The notes: generated from the sequence alone by a model not told the origin. A stretch of 64,000 nt of DNA from Lutibacter flavus (GCF_900188355.1 NZ_FZNX01000007.1:62001-126000), one strand, 5' to 3'; shown: positions 1 through 9,782, counted from the stretch's first letter. Translations and numbers: made by a program.

Positions 1-1698
1 GCGCATTGTATTTCATCTTGGGGACATGATTTTAGACCTTCATATCAACAATTAGGGTTTTTAAAACAAACATTACCAAACACTCCAATTATTGCATTAA
101 CTGCTACTGCCGATAAAGCAACTAGAGCAGATATTGTTGAGCAACTAAATATTCCTTTAGCAAAACAATTTATTTCATCGTTTGACAGAAAGAATATTGA
201 GTTGGAAGTGCGTCCGGCAAATGATCGGATTTCTCAAATAATTAAATTTATTAGAAAACAACCTAACGAGTCTGGTATTATTTATTGTTTGAGTAGAAAA
301 GGGACGGAACAAACCGCTAGTAAATTAAAGCAGAATGGCATAAATGCGGCATCGTACCATGCTGGTTTAAATTTTGCTGAACGCTCAAAAACACAGGAAG
401 ATTTTATTTATGATAAAATAAAAGTAGTTTGTGCAACTATTGCTTTTGGAATGGGAATTGACAAATCCAATGTTAGGTGGGTAATTCATTATAATATGCC
501 TAAAAATATTGAAGGTTATTACCAGGAAATTGGGCGTAGTGGACGTGATGGATTAAAAGCAAATGCGTTATTATTTCATAGTTATTCTGATGTAATACAA
601 CTCAGAAAATTTATGAGTGGTGCTACTAATGAAGATGTTCAGGCTGCAAAATTAGATAGAATGAAGCAGTTTTCTGAAGCAAACACTTGCCGAAGAAAAA
701 TATTGTTAAGTTACTTTGGAGAATTATTAGCTGAAAACTGTGGGAATTGTGATGTTTGTAAAAATCCTCCGCAATTTTTTAACGGAACAATAATTGCTCA
801 AAAGGCACTTTCGGTAATATCAAGATTAAAAGAAACTGAAGCTACAGGAACAATAATAGATGTTTTAAGAGGAGCACATAATGCAACTGTTTTAGATAAA
901 GGATATGATAAATTAAAATCGCACGGAGTGGGAAGCGATATTTCCTGGAGAGATTGGCAACAGTACCTAATTCAATTAATGAATCAAGGGTATTGCGAAA
1001 TAGCATTTCACAAAAACAATGCGCTGCGATTAACCAGTTTTTCAAAAAAAGTGTTGTTTGATAAAGAACAAGTTAATTTAACGAAACCTGTTGAATACAA
1101 AGAACCAGTTACTTCTGAAAAATCAAGTAAAACAGCTAAAACAACAAAAGCTAAAAAGGATACTTTATTTGAGCGTTTAAGAAAATTACGACAAGAAATT
1201 GCTTTGGCCGAAAATATTCCTGCATATTTAGTGTTTAGTGATGCTGCTTTAAAAGAAATGGAACGAGCACGCCCAATGAGTGAATCTGACTTTTTAGATA
1301 TAAGTGGAGTAGGACAACGCAAATTGGAGGTTTATGGAGAAGATTTTATTGCTGAAATTGTTGCTTTTTCAAATGAAAAAATTAAAACAAGAAAAAAGAA
1401 AGACACACATAAAATAACTTACGACTTATACAAAGAAGGTTTTTCAATTGATGAAATTGCTGAAAAACGTAATTTAAAATCGACCACTATTTTTTCTCAT
1501 TTGGCATTATTATACACCGAGGGAAAGGATATTGATATCTACGATTTTGTATCAAAACAAGAAGTTGAAAAAGTGAGACTGGCTAAAGAAGAGTTAGAAA
1601 GTCCTCAAGCTTTAAAACCTTATTTTGAGCATTTAAATGCTGAAATTGAGTATTTTAAAATTAGATTGGCTTTAACAATTATAGATAGAGAAGGATAA
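1..1698 (+). CDS. recQ: ATP-dependent DNA helicase RecQ (5' end outside window)
   Basis: RecQ unwinds 3'-tailed and branched DNA during recombination and fork repair. The reading frame is open from base 1, so the start and the Walker A region lie upstream of the window. Seen here: the end of the first RecA-like lobe ([15 protein letters not shown]), the second lobe with helicase motif VI ([11 protein letters not shown]), the zinc-binding cysteines (CRRK, then CGNCDVC), an RQC winged helix, an HRDC domain (about [11 protein letters not shown] onward), and a C-terminal extra helix-turn-helix (about [20 protein letters not shown]), as is common in Bacteroidota RecQ. The Met codon at 202 is internal to the conserved lobe and is not the start. 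The gene is convergent with the Lrp gene, 6 bp away. Confidence 0.95.
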   Translation, partial: AHCISSWGHDFRPSYQQLGFLKQTLPNTPIIALTATADKATRADIVEQLNIPLAKQFISSFDRKNIELEVRPANDRISQIIKFIRKQPNESGIIYCLSRKGTEQTASKLKQNGINAASYHAGLNFAERSKTQEDFIYDKIKVVCATIAFGMGIDKSNVRWVIHYNMPKNIEGYYQEIGRSGRDGLKANALLFHSYSDVIQLRKFMSGATNEDVQAAKLDRMKQFSEANTCRRKILLSYFGELLAENCGNCDVCKNPPQFFNGTIIAQKALSVISRLKETEATGTIIDVLRGAHNATVLDKGYDKLKSHGVGSDISWRDWQQYLIQLMNQGYCEIAFHKNNALRLTSFSKKVLFDKEQVNLTKPVEYKEPVTSEKSSKTAKTTKAKKDTLFERLRKLRQEIALAENIPAYLVFSDAALKEMERARPMSESDFLDISGVGQRKLEVYGEDFIAEIVAFSNEKIKTRKKKDTHKITYDLYKEGFSIDEIAEKRNLKSTTIFSHLALLYTEGKDIDIYDFVSKQEVEKVRLAKEELESPQALKPYFEHLNAEIEYFKIRLALTIIDREG

Positions 1699-1704
1699 TT
1701 ATTG

Positions 1705-2154
1705 TTAATAATTTACTTTTTTTATAATTGGGTTGTTTTCAATTACATTTGATAAAACAATGTGTGTTCTTGTTTCTCCATAAGTAATTAATTGGTCTAT
1801 AAACTGTTCTAAATGTTTTTGATTTTTTAATACAACTTCCATTACAATGTTTTCATTACCAGTAATTCTATAGCAATTAACAACTTCATTAAAACTAGTA
1901 ACTGTTTGTAAAAAAGGTTTTAATCTTCCCATAAATGCTCTTAACGTTATAATTGCCTTTAGTTGATGGTCGGTTTCAATATGTGAAACTTTTGCATGGT
2001 AACCTTCAATCACTCCAGCATCTTCCATTTTACGAATTCGTTCTGCAACTGCAGGAGAAGTAACTCCAACAATTCTGGCAATTTCAGTATTAGATTGCCT
2101 GGCATTTTGCTGTAAACAACTTAATATTTTCCAGTTTATAGTGTCTAGTTTCAT
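1705..2154 (-). CDS. Lrp/AsnC family transcriptional regulator
   Basis: This 149-residue protein has the normal length and layout of the family. An N-terminal winged helix-turn-helix (residues about 5-60, with the recognition region NTEIARIVGVTSPAVAERIR) is followed by an AsnC/RAM ligand-binding and oligomerisation domain (about 65-145). Members usually respond to amino acids and often control neighbouring amino-acid genes, but neither neighbour gives a clear target here. The gene is divergent from the helical protein at 2273, and the 118-bp gap between them could hold both promoters. The ligand cannot be read from the sequence. Confidence 0.9.
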   Translation of the reverse strand: MKLDTINWKILSCLQQNARQSNTEIARIVGVTSPAVAERIRKMEDAGVIEGYHAKVSHIETDHQLKAIITLRAFMGRLKPFLQTVTSFNEVVNCYRITGNENIVMEVVLKNQKHLEQFIDQLITYGETRTHIVLSNVIENNPIIKKVNY

Positions 2155-2272
2155 TATTATAGATATATCGTATAAAAATATTAAAATTTAAATTAAATAG
2201 TGGGTTTTACTTTAATTATTAAATGTGAAAATTTAAATTACAAAGTAATTTTGTTAGTATTATTTTTAACAA

Positions 2273-2671
2273 ATGTTGGATTCTACTGAATATAATTTAA
2301 AACAGTCTGTGATTTATCAGAAGTCAATTGATATTTTTCGTTTAACACGTAGCATTGCTGCGTATGTTACAAATGAAAAAAGTATTCAATCCATGTATCT
2401 GTCAAAAAGGGAATCGGATAGATATGCAAATAATTTGGTAATGGATTCTTTGGGATTGGTTCCAAAAATTGCTGAGATTGAAATTCAACAAAATCCTATT
2501 TTAAAACTTAAATACGCAAAATCACTTCAATACTTTATCGATAATTTGTATAACAATTGCATGAAGTTAGAGGGTACTAAAATCCACGGAAAAGATTTTG
2601 TTAGAATGCTTCGTAAAGAATTAATTCTTTTAAGAAGAATGCACAAACGCTATGTGAAATCTTTATTGTAG
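2273..2671 (+). CDS. Predicted all-helical protein, four-helix-bundle-like
   Basis: A 132-residue protein with no signal peptide or membrane segment. It is rich in Leu, Ile, Lys and Arg and reads as four amphipathic helices. The layout (IYQKSIDIFRLTRSIAAYV, a basic stretch, LVMDSLGLVPKIAEIE, then two more helices) weakly resembles the S23/TIGR02436 four-helix-bundle family. That similarity is an inference from pattern only, and no function is assigned. It has its own promoter region, shared divergently with the Lrp-type regulator, so regulation by that protein is possible. Confidence 0.7.
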   Translation: MLDSTEYNLKQSVIYQKSIDIFRLTRSIAAYVTNEKSIQSMYLSKRESDRYANNLVMDSLGLVPKIAEIEIQQNPILKLKYAKSLQYFIDNLYNNCMKLEGTKIHGKDFVRMLRKELILLRRMHKRYVKSLL

Positions 2672-2723
2672 AATTATCTGCAAACTTCAAAATTCCTGAA
2701 GAGATTAATTTTGGGAATTGATT

Positions 2724-3338
2724 CTATGACCTTGTTTTAACAATTATAACACCATTAGAACCTCTAATGCCATATATACTTGTTTCCGGTCCTTTTAAAA
2801 CAGATAAAGATTTAATGTTATCAGGTCTAATTCCTCCAAATGTTTCTTTTGTAATTTCTATTCCGTTTAATATAAAAAGAGGAGTCATGTTGCGATTTAT
2901 CGAATTATAACCTCTAATCCTAATTATGTTATCAGAAGTAACATTTACTCCAGAAATTTGACCTCTTAAATAATCATATATTGTATTAAATTGACCTGAA
3001 TCTAAAATTACTTGTTTTGAAGTATTACCTGATAGATTTAAGTCATTTCCTTCCTTTATAATAATGGTTACATTATTTTTTCCATTATATTTTATTTTTT
3101 TAATACCAATATTTGGATGAAAAGCACTTATTTCCTTTGGATCAGATTTTATTTTTGTTTTAAACTCTCCATTTGAATTTGTCCAAATTTTTTGTTTCTT
3201 ATTATCAAAAAGAATGATGGCCCCAGCAACAGGTTTATTAAATACATCTTTTACTTTAATTGTGATTTTTTTTTCTTGAGAATGAATACTATTGTTAAAA
3301 AATAATATTCCTAATAGAATTATTATATACTTTTTCAT
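2724..3338 (-). CDS. Secreted carboxypeptidase-regulatory plus TonB plug domain protein, no barrel
   Basis: This 204-residue protein has a signal peptide (residues 1-20). A CarboxypepD_reg-like beta-sandwich follows (about 23-95, KDVFNKPVAGAIILFDN), then a TonB-receptor plug (about 105-203) ending in the usual plug signature (IRIRGYNSIN, SVLKGPETSIYGIRGSNGVIIV). In SusC-type transporters this end runs into a barrel of about 22 strands. Here a stop codon follows directly, so the protein is a free-standing periplasmic plug. It could be a real stand-alone plug or the remnant of a receptor; the frame is clean, with no leftover barrel sequence in the roughly 50 bp before the 2671 gene end. It lies downstream of the methyltransferase on the same strand. 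Confidence 0.8.
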   Translation of the reverse strand: MKKYIIILLGILFFNNSIHSQEKKITIKVKDVFNKPVAGAIILFDNKKQKIWTNSNGEFKTKIKSDPKEISAFHPNIGIKKIKYNGKNNVTIIIKEGNDLNLSGNTSKQVILDSGQFNTIYDYLRGQISGVNVTSDNIIRIRGYNSINRNMTPLFILNGIEITKETFGGIRPDNIKSLSVLKGPETSIYGIRGSNGVIIVKTRS

Positions 3339-3390
3339 AATTGTTGATTAGATATTACTAATATAATCAATTTTAGATAAACATAATCTC

Positions 3391-3446
3391 TTTTACATAT
3401 TCCTTTCTATACTGACCACCAACTTCAAAGAAGGCTTCTGTAATTT
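3391..3446 (-). repeat. Duplicated 3' end of the icmF gene
   Basis: These 56 bases repeat the last codons of icmF (4559-4613) with about 91 percent identity: three substitutions and one extra T. Read on the minus strand this copy encodes [14 protein letters not shown], against [14 protein letters not shown] in the intact gene. It overlaps the stop codon of the methyltransferase, so the two copies directly flank a segment of about 1.1 kb holding that gene. This is the pattern expected when DNA is inserted at the 3' end of a gene and the end is restored or duplicated. Confidence 0.85.
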
Positions 3447-4494
3447 AATTTTTTTCTACTTCAAGAGTGTAAGTTGGTGAAAACATAAGATTTTTAGTTC
3501 CTAATATTTTGATTATGAAGTTTAAAATGTTTTTAGGGATATTTAACACTTTATTATTTGAATAACTAAATAAAGAGTTTGTAAAAGTCACTTTTAAACC
3601 AATTGTTTCTATCATTTTCTTTAAATATTCTAAATCAATCAAATTCTCGGTCCAATTACCAGTGTAAGGATCACAAGTATTTGTAGGATGATTAATTTTA
3701 TATTTAATTTCCTTAAACTCAATGAAATGTTTTGCAACATTTATAATGTCATTTATTTGTAGTCCTCTTGTTTTATTAGATAGTAATTCAATTTCTGAGT
3801 TTTTTAAAAAAGGAAAGTTGTCTTTAATTATTTTTTTTCGAGCAGCTAAAAAGGAGGAATTTAAATCTCGGTTTTTCCATCCTGCTGTTTTAGATGAACC
3901 TTTGTATTCGGCTTTTATATGTAGTTTTTTTAATCTATTTACTACAAATGGATTTTTAGAATTGGCACTAGTCATAAATAGTAATGAATAATTAGTGGTT
4001 ATTTTGGATATATTTCTAAACCAATTTTCTAAATCGTATATATGTTCTAAAACATCAAAAGAGCAAATCAAATCAGGTTGGATTTCTAGTTTATTTATCT
4101 CACTAACAAAAACTTCAACATCACCTAATATAAAATAATCTATCTTGGTTTTTAATGCATTCGAAATTATTTGAACATCTTTTAAAGAAACATCGTAAAT
4201 ATCGTTGTAAACAATTTTTTTAAATCCTATTTCGGAAGCCAAATATGATAGCATTCCACATCCACCGCCATAATCAATAAAAACACTTTCAGATATAGGT
4301 CTTTTAAGTTTATTTATTGATTTTATTAAAAGCTGCTTATAAAGCGCCATATAAAATGTATAATTATTAATATATTTTTGTAAATAATTTTTATTGTATT
4401 CTGAAATATTTAAAGTATTTAAATCAATGCTTTTAATTTTGATAGCCAAATTTTCAATGCTTGCATTCACTAAATTATTTAAGCTTTTATTCAT
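3445..4494 (-). CDS. Class I SAM-dependent methyltransferase
   Basis: A 349-residue cytosolic protein. The glycine-rich SAM-binding motif I (VFIDYGGGCGMLSYLASEIG) lies at about residues 70-90. An acidic residue follows the second strand, and a later strand with SFDVLEHIYDLENW (about 145-160) is the motif typical of Methyltransf_11/23-like enzymes. There is no recognisable substrate domain, so the target is unknown; such enzymes in accessory spots often modify small molecules or glycans. The gene sits between two copies of the icmF 3' end (3391-3446 and 4559-4613), which suggests it arrived by insertion. It is very AT-rich even against its neighbours. Confidence 0.8.
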   Translation of the reverse strand: MNKSLNNLVNASIENLAIKIKSIDLNTLNISEYNKNYLQKYINNYTFYMALYKQLLIKSINKLKRPISESVFIDYGGGCGMLSYLASEIGFKKIVYNDIYDVSLKDVQIISNALKTKIDYFILGDVEVFVSEINKLEIQPDLICSFDVLEHIYDLENWFRNISKITTNYSLLFMTSANSKNPFVVNRLKKLHIKAEYKGSSKTAGWKNRDLNSSFLAARKKIIKDNFPFLKNSEIELLSNKTRGLQINDIINVAKHFIEFKEIKYKINHPTNTCDPYTGNWTENLIDLEYLKKMIETIGLKVTFTNSLFSYSNNKVLNIPKNILNFIIKILGTKNLMFSPTYTLEVEKN

Positions 4495-4558
4495 TTAATA
4501 CTTTATTATAATCTAAACGTTAATTCAAGATTTTAAGTTTCCTTCCTAAAGAAAATAA

Positions 4559-4613
4559 TTTTACATATTCCTTCTATATTGACCGCCAACTTCAAACAAG
4601 GCTTCTGTAATTT
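4559..4613 (-). repeat. Intact copy of the direct repeat, 3' end of icmF
   Basis: This is the partner of 3391-3446 and lies inside the final codons of icmF. The two copies are 1168 bp apart in the same orientation and bracket the methyltransferase gene. Confidence 0.85.
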
Positions 4614-7600
4614 GACCAATAGAACAAACTTTACAGGCTTCCATTAATTGCTCAAAAATATTTTCATTATTAATAGATTTTTCTTTCAACGATTTAATAT
4701 GCTCTTCAGCTTTTGAAGCATTTCCAAGATTTAAATTTTCAACTACTTTAATTTGATACTGTTTTTCTTCCTCAGTTGCTCTTATTACTTCTTGAGGTAA
4801 AACAGTTGGTGAACCTTTACTGCTTAAAAATGTATTTACTCCAATAATAGGAAATTTTCCGTTGTGTTTTAAAGTTTCATAATACAAACTTTCTTCCTGG
4901 ATTTTACTGCGTTGGTACATCGTTTCCATAGCGCCAAGCACTCCACCTCGTTCAGTAATCCTATCAAACTCTTTATAAATTGCCTCCTCAACTAAATCGG
5001 TTAATTCTTCAATAATAAACGAACCTTGTATTGGATTTTCGTTCTTAGCTAGTCCAAGTTCTTTATTTATAATTAACTGAATTGCCATTGCTCTTCGAAC
5101 ACTTTCTTCAGTAGGTGTTGTAATTGCTTCATCATAAGCATTGGTATGTAAACTGTTGCAATTATCGTAAATTGCATACAGTGCTTGTAATGTGGTTCTT
5201 ATATCGTTAAAGTCAATTTCTTGAGCATGCAAACTTCTACCAGATGTTTGAATATGATATTTTAACATTTGTGCTCTGGCATTTGCTCCATATTTATTTT
5301 TCATTGCTTTTGCCCAAATTTTACGGGCAACTCTTCCAATTACAGCATATTCAGGATCTACACCATTTGAGAAAAAGAAGGATAGATTTGGACCAAATTT
5401 ATTGATATCCATTCCCCTAGATAGATAATATTCAACATAGGTAAATCCATTTGCTAAAGTAAACGCTAATTGAGAAATTGGATTGGCGCCAGCTTCTGCA
5501 ATATGATATCCAGAGATTGAAACCGAATAAAAGTTACGCACATTTTTTTCAATGAAATATTCTTGAACATCACCCATTAAGCGAAGCGCAAATTCAGTTG
5601 AGAAAATACACGTATTTTGAGCTTGATCTTCTTTTAAAATGTCGGCTTGAACAGTTCCTCGTACTTTTGAAATTGTTTCAGTTTTAATTTTTTGATATAC
5701 TTCGTTTGGTAAAACCTCATCTCCGGTAACGCCTAATAGCAATAAACCTAACCCGCTATTTCCTTCAGGAAGTTCACCTTGATATTTTGGCTGCTCAACA
5801 CCTTTTTCTCTATAAATTGAAGAAATTTTCGCTTCAATTTCAGCTTTTAATCCATTTTTAAGGATGTATTTTTCACATTCCTGATCAATGGAGGCATTCA
5901 TAAAAAAGGCCAACATCATTGGAGCAGGACCATTAATGGTCATTGAAACGGAAGTCATTTCATTTGTCAAATCAAAACCGGAATACAGTTTTTTTGCGTC
6001 GTCTAAACAACAAATAGAAACTCCCGCATTACCAATTTTACCATAAATATCGGGTCTAATATGAGGATCATTTCCATATAAAGTTACTGAATCAAAAGCG
6101 GTAGATAAACGCTTTGCAGGCAAACCTAAACTTACGTAATGAAAACGTCTGTTTGTACGTTCTGGCCCACCTTCGCCAGCAAACATTCTTGTTGGATCTT
6201 CACCCGTTCTTTTAAAAGGAAAAAGCCCAGAAGTATATGGGAATTCGCCAGGAACGTTTTCTTCTAAAGACCACAATAAAATATCACCCCAAGCTTCATA
6301 TTTTGGTAATGAAATTTTCGGAATTTGAATATGAGAAAGCGATTCGCTATGCGTTTTAATATTGATTTCTTTATCACGAACTTTATAGGAATAAACCTCG
6401 TTTTTATAGGATTGTTTTTTTGTTTCCCAGTTTAAAATGATATTCCAGTTGTATGGATTTAAATCCATTTTTACTCGTGAAAATTCTTTAAGGAGTAGTG
6501 ATGCCAATATTTTGGTATCGTCATTCTGAACTTGTTTCAGAATCTCATCCTCATTTAATCCGATTTTAATTAATTCAGGTTTAATTGAACAAACAGATTC
6601 AATTGTTTTATAAATTCCAAATAATTTTTGAGCAATTTCTTTTTGCTCTAGACTTGTTTTGCTGTAAGCTCTATTATTTTCGGTTATTTCAGATAAATAT
6701 CGGGTTCTATTTGGTGGAATTATAAATTGTTTTTCACTTGTTTTTCCTGTGCTTTTAAAAGTGCTCTTAAAATTAGCCTGAGTTTTTTTGTTTAGTTTTT
6801 CAATTAAAACTTTATACAATTCATTGGTTCCTGGATCATTAAATTGAGATGCAATTGTGCCATAAACAGGCATTGTTTCAATAGCACTGTCCCATAAATT
6901 ATGATTGCGTTGATATTGTTTTTTAACATCACGTAAGGCATCTAAAGAGCCTCTTTTGTCGAATTTATTAAGTGCAATTACATCGGCAAAATCAATCATG
7001 TCAATTTTTTCCAATTGTGTTGCAGCACCGTATTCAGGAGTCATAACATATAAAGAAACATCAGAATGATCTAAAATTTCAGTATCACTTTGACCAATAC
7101 CCGAAGTTTCTAAAATCACCAAATCAAAACCAGCAACTTTTAATACAGAAACAGCATCACTAACATGTTTTGATAATGCCAAATTAGATTGACGCGTTGC
7201 CAATGATCGCATATAAACACGTTCATTTTTTATAGAATTCATTCTAATTCGATCACCTAATAATGCACCGCCAGTTTTTCGTTTTGAAGGATCAACAGAT
7301 ACAATTGCAATAGTTTTTTTAGGAAAATCAGTTAAAAATCGTCTAACTAATTCATCAACCGTTGATGATTTTCCAGAACCTCCGGTACCTGTAATTCCTA
7401 AAACAGGTATGTTTTTTCCTAATTCTATAAGAGGATAAAAAAGTTTTTGAAATTCTTCATTTCTGTTTTCAGCTATTGAAATTAGGCGAGCAATAGTATT
7501 TACGTCTTTATTTTTTAGGCTGTCAATAATTTCCTTCCCTTTGGGAAGGATTAAGGATGGGCTAGGAAAATCACTTTTTTCAATCATGTCATTTATCATT

Positions 7601-8001
7601 CCTTGTAAACCCATTTCTCTTCCATCGTCTGGAGAATAGATGCGAGTTACACCATAATCCATTAATTCCTTTATTTCAGTAGGAAGAATTACACCACCTC
7701 CACCGCCAAATATTTTTATATGAGAAGCACCTTTTTCTTTTAATAAATCGCACATATATTTAAAATACTCGTTGTGCCCACCTTGGTAAGAAGTCATCGC
7801 AATTGCATTTGCATCTTCCTGAATAGCACAATTAACAACTTCTTCAACGCTTCTGTCATGTCCTAAATGAATTACTTCAACTCCGGTTGCCTGAATAATT
7901 CTACGCATTATGTTTATTGCAGCATCATGTCCATCAAAAAGAGAAGCAGCAGTTACAATTCGGACTTTATTAATTGGTTTGTATGTGGTTATTTTTATCA
8001 T
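4561..8001 (-). CDS. icmF: Fused acyl-CoA mutase, IcmF type (B12 domain, G-protein chaperone, mutase)
   Basis: A 1146-residue adenosylcobalamin enzyme that interconverts isobutyryl-CoA and n-butyryl-CoA or a close relative. It has three parts. The N-terminal B12-binding domain (about 1-135) carries DGHDAA with the cobalt-ligand His25. A MeaI/ArgK-type GTPase (about 195-410) has the P-loop GTGGSGKSS near 205 and NKFDKRG. The C-terminal TIM-barrel mutase (about 560-1100) carries [16 protein letters not shown] and [13 protein letters not shown]. The Phe in GLFPF, where methylmalonyl-CoA mutase has Tyr, favours isobutyryl-CoA over methylmalonyl-CoA; this rests on family knowledge. Two small palindromic repeats are inserted in frame in the interdomain linkers (residues about 147-157 and 485-493). 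Automatic pipelines often call this protein methylmalonyl-CoA mutase. Confidence 0.93.
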   Translation of the reverse strand: MIKITTYKPINKVRIVTAASLFDGHDAAINIMRRIIQATGVEVIHLGHDRSVEEVVNCAIQEDANAIAMTSYQGGHNEYFKYMCDLLKEKGASHIKIFGGGGGVILPTEIKELMDYGVTRIYSPDDGREMGLQGMINDMIEKSDFPSPSLILPKGKEIIDSLKNKDVNTIARLISIAENRNEEFQKLFYPLIELGKNIPVLGITGTGGSGKSSTVDELVRRFLTDFPKKTIAIVSVDPSKRKTGGALLGDRIRMNSIKNERVYMRSLATRQSNLALSKHVSDAVSVLKVAGFDLVILETSGIGQSDTEILDHSDVSLYVMTPEYGAATQLEKIDMIDFADVIALNKFDKRGSLDALRDVKKQYQRNHNLWDSAIETMPVYGTIASQFNDPGTNELYKVLIEKLNKKTQANFKSTFKSTGKTSEKQFIIPPNRTRYLSEITENNRAYSKTSLEQKEIAQKLFGIYKTIESVCSIKPELIKIGLNEDEILKQVQNDDTKILASLLLKEFSRVKMDLNPYNWNIILNWETKKQSYKNEVYSYKVRDKEINIKTHSESLSHIQIPKISLPKYEAWGDILLWSLEENVPGEFPYTSGLFPFKRTGEDPTRMFAGEGGPERTNRRFHYVSLGLPAKRLSTAFDSVTLYGNDPHIRPDIYGKIGNAGVSICCLDDAKKLYSGFDLTNEMTSVSMTINGPAPMMLAFFMNASIDQECEKYILKNGLKAEIEAKISSIYREKGVEQPKYQGELPEGNSGLGLLLLGVTGDEVLPNEVYQKIKTETISKVRGTVQADILKEDQAQNTCIFSTEFALRLMGDVQEYFIEKNVRNFYSVSISGYHIAEAGANPISQLAFTLANGFTYVEYYLSRGMDINKFGPNLSFFFSNGVDPEYAVIGRVARKIWAKAMKNKYGANARAQMLKYHIQTSGRSLHAQEIDFNDIRTTLQALYAIYDNCNSLHTNAYDEAITTPTEESVRRAMAIQLIINKELGLAKNENPIQGSFIIEELTDLVEEAIYKEFDRITERGGVLGAMETMYQRSKIQEESLYYETLKHNGKFPIIGVNTFLSSKGSPTVLPQEVIRATEEEKQYQIKVVENLNLGNASKAEEHIKSLKEKSINNENIFEQLMEACKVCSIGQITEALFEVGGQYRRNM
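6523..6550 (-). repeat. Palindromic intergenic-type repeat inside icmF coding sequence
   Basis: Arms attctgaa (6523-6530) and ttcagaat (6536-6543) flank the loop cttgt and are followed by ctcatcc. The same layout, with cttgt loop and tctcaccc tail, occurs between genes at 14044-14070. Here it is translated as [10 protein letters not shown] at residues about 485-493, in the linker between the GTPase and mutase domains. Confidence 0.8.
7532..7562 (-). repeat. Palindromic repeat (ccttccc/gggaagg family) inside icmF coding sequence
   Basis: Perfect 8-bp arms, tccttccc (7532-7539) and gggaagga (7543-7550), lie around a ttt loop and are followed by ttaaggatgggc. The same arm-loop-arm plus gatgggc tail occurs inside hutU (11062-11093). 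It is translated as PSLILPKGK at residues about 147-157, in the linker between the B12 and GTPase domains. Confidence 0.75.
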
Positions 8002-8097
8002 TTCGTAAAATTAGCTCATATTTAGACTGCAATTTATGAAATTTTTAAAAATATTAAGTAATAATTGTTAAATGGATAAGAATTTTAAAAGTAGCGG

Positions 8098-8124
8098 TTG
8101 CCTTATGTTTTTTATCTAATTTTG
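8098..8124 (+). promoter_or_regulatory. Putative Bacteroidota promoter for purU
   Basis: TTG at 8098-8100 is followed after 16 bp by TAATTTTG (8117-8124), a perfect match to the -7 consensus TAnnTTTG. It would start transcription near 8131 and leave a leader of about 100 nt before purU. Confidence 0.4.
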
Positions 8125-8232
8125 ATACTTAAATTTTTTGAAATAAAACGAGCATGCTAAAAAGTTTATTTTACAAAGGGAATGACTGATAGCGAACTGC
8201 AAGTTATCGTTTAAAACAAATAATGTAGGCTC

Positions 8233-9087
8233 ATGAAAGGAATAACAATTCTAATAAATTGTAATGATAGCAAAGGAATAATTGCTTCAGTTACAAATTT
8301 TATTGCTCAGCAAGGGGGTAATATTGTATATATAGATCAACACGTTGATAGGGTAGATAATATGTTTTTTATGCGTTTGGAATGTGAATTTTCAAAAAGT
8401 ACATTTGCGGTACAAGCATTTCAAGACGTTTTTAGTGAAGTTATTGGTGATAAATTTGAAATGAATTGGCATTTGTATGATTCTGATGTAAAACCAAAAA
8501 TGGCAATCTTTGTTTCCAAATATGAACACTGTTTGTATGATATTTTAAGCAGATACAGTGCTAACGAATTAGAGGTAGATATCCCGTTAATTATAAGCAA
8601 TCACCCCGATTTAGAGCATATAGCTCAAAGCTTTAATATTCCATATTATTATATTAAAGTAACCAAAGAAACAAAAGAAGCAGCGGAAGATATACAATTA
8701 AATTTATTAAAAGAATTTAAAGTGAATTTTATTGTATTGGCTAGATATATGCAGATTGTATCTTCAAAATTAATTGAAGAATATCCAAATCATATCATTA
8801 ATATCCATCACTCATTTTTACCTGCATTTCCTGGTGCAAAACCTTATCATTCGGCTTATAAAAGAGGGGTTAAAATTATTGGTGCAACCAGTCATTATGT
8901 GACAGAAGATTTAGATGAAGGTCCTATAATTGAGCAGGATATTACACGTGTTTCGCATACACATACCATTAAAGATTTTATTTTAAAAGGTAGAGATTTA
9001 GAAAAAATAGTATTGTCAAGAGCATTAAAATTACATACTAAACGAAAAGTGTTAGTATTCAATAATAAAACGGTTGTTTTTAATTAA
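8233..9087 (+). CDS. purU: Formyltetrahydrofolate deformylase
   Basis: PurU hydrolyses 10-formyl-THF to formate and THF, feeding the purT route and balancing one-carbon pools. The 284 residues are the usual length. An N-terminal ACT domain (about 3-80, ITILINCNDSKGIIASVTNF) is followed by a formyl-transferase fold (about 90-280) with NIHHSFLPAFPGAKPYHSAY and VTEDLDEGPII, which carry the catalytic Asn, His and Asp. It stands alone, divergent from icmF. A 21-bp palindrome follows it. Confidence 0.93.
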   Translation: MKGITILINCNDSKGIIASVTNFIAQQGGNIVYIDQHVDRVDNMFFMRLECEFSKSTFAVQAFQDVFSEVIGDKFEMNWHLYDSDVKPKMAIFVSKYEHCLYDILSRYSANELEVDIPLIISNHPDLEHIAQSFNIPYYYIKVTKETKEAAEDIQLNLLKEFKVNFIVLARYMQIVSSKLIEEYPNHIINIHHSFLPAFPGAKPYHSAYKRGVKIIGATSHYVTEDLDEGPIIEQDITRVSHTHTIKDFILKGRDLEKIVLSRALKLHTKRKVLVFNNKTVVFN

Positions 9088-9137
9088 AACAGTTTGTTGG
9101 ATGTAATTCATTCTGAATGATAACACGATATAATTTT

Positions 9138-9195
9138 GTCAGTCTGAGCTTGTCGAAGTGTAAGTGAAAAATGTCTTCGACAAGCTCAGACTGAC
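9138..9195. repeat. Large perfect inverted repeat, intergenic (REP-like)
   Basis: Arms 9138-9158 and 9175-9195 are 21 bp each and perfectly complementary, separated by 16 bp. The core reads cttcgacaagctcagactga. It lies between convergent purU and the gene at 9253, so it may also end transcription from both sides, although there is no T tract. Repeats of this kind are widespread between flavobacterial genes. Confidence 0.85.
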
Positions 9196-9252
9196 ATTTA
9201 AAACTTAATTGACCTAACGAATATTTGAAGAATTCAATTATTTAATTGTACC

Positions 9253-9582
9253 CTACAACTTAAAATAAAAAATGAAATTAAAACTTTTTCTGTTATTTAG
9301 GTAAGCTAAATTTCCTTCGCTTTGGTAGGCTTCTTTTTCAAAACTAATATTTTTATAGGCTAAATAGTGGTTTTTATATTGAATAACTCTAACAAGATAT
9401 TCTGTAAAATACCATATAAAAAAGAAGATCCAAAGTAATTCTAGTTGTTGTTTTAAATGAATTTTTTCGTGATTCATTAAAATTTCATCTTTTTTTAAAG
9501 TTTTATTTTTTAAAAAAATAAAAGGATAAATGGTTAAGCCACAATAGTTATTTGGAATTATATATTTAAAAATTAGAATCAT
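9253..9582 (-). CDS. Small membrane protein with HExxH zincin-like motif
   Basis: A 109-residue protein. MNHEKIHLKQQLELL (about 36-50) contains HExxH, and an Asp/Glu-rich helix after the membrane segment (about 83-90, SFEKEAYQSE) could supply a third metal ligand. One clear membrane helix (about 50-66, LLWIFFFIWYFTEYLV) lies between them. This HExxH-TM-Glu layout recalls small M48/M56-like membrane proteases. Conservation of the metal motif suggests activity, but the function is unproven. It is convergent with purU. Confidence 0.65.
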   Translation of the reverse strand: MILIFKYIIPNNYCGLTIYPFIFLKNKTLKKDEILMNHEKIHLKQQLELLWIFFFIWYFTEYLVRVIQYKNHYLAYKNISFEKEAYQSEGNLAYLNNRKSFNFIFYFKL

Positions 9583-9782
9583 TACACTTAAACAATTTCA
9601 AAAATCAAACCAATTTGACTTATATTTGTGAAATACCAATTAAAAGTAACTATTTTGGATATTTTACATTTCAAATATAAAAAATGCATTGCATTAACTC
9701 ACTTTAGAGTTGATATAAGATATCCATAGTTTTTAATTTCTGGCATTAAGTTAATTGTTTCAAATTAAAAATATACTACCAA

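Noticed and set aside
202-1698. RecQ starting at the Met codon at 202
   Set aside because: Conserved helicase sequence continues in frame upstream to base 1, so this Met is internal.
9138-9195. Reading the 21-bp palindrome as an ordinary terminator
   Set aside because: It has no T tract on either side and matches a widespread intergenic repeat type, so it is listed as a repeat with possible termination effect.
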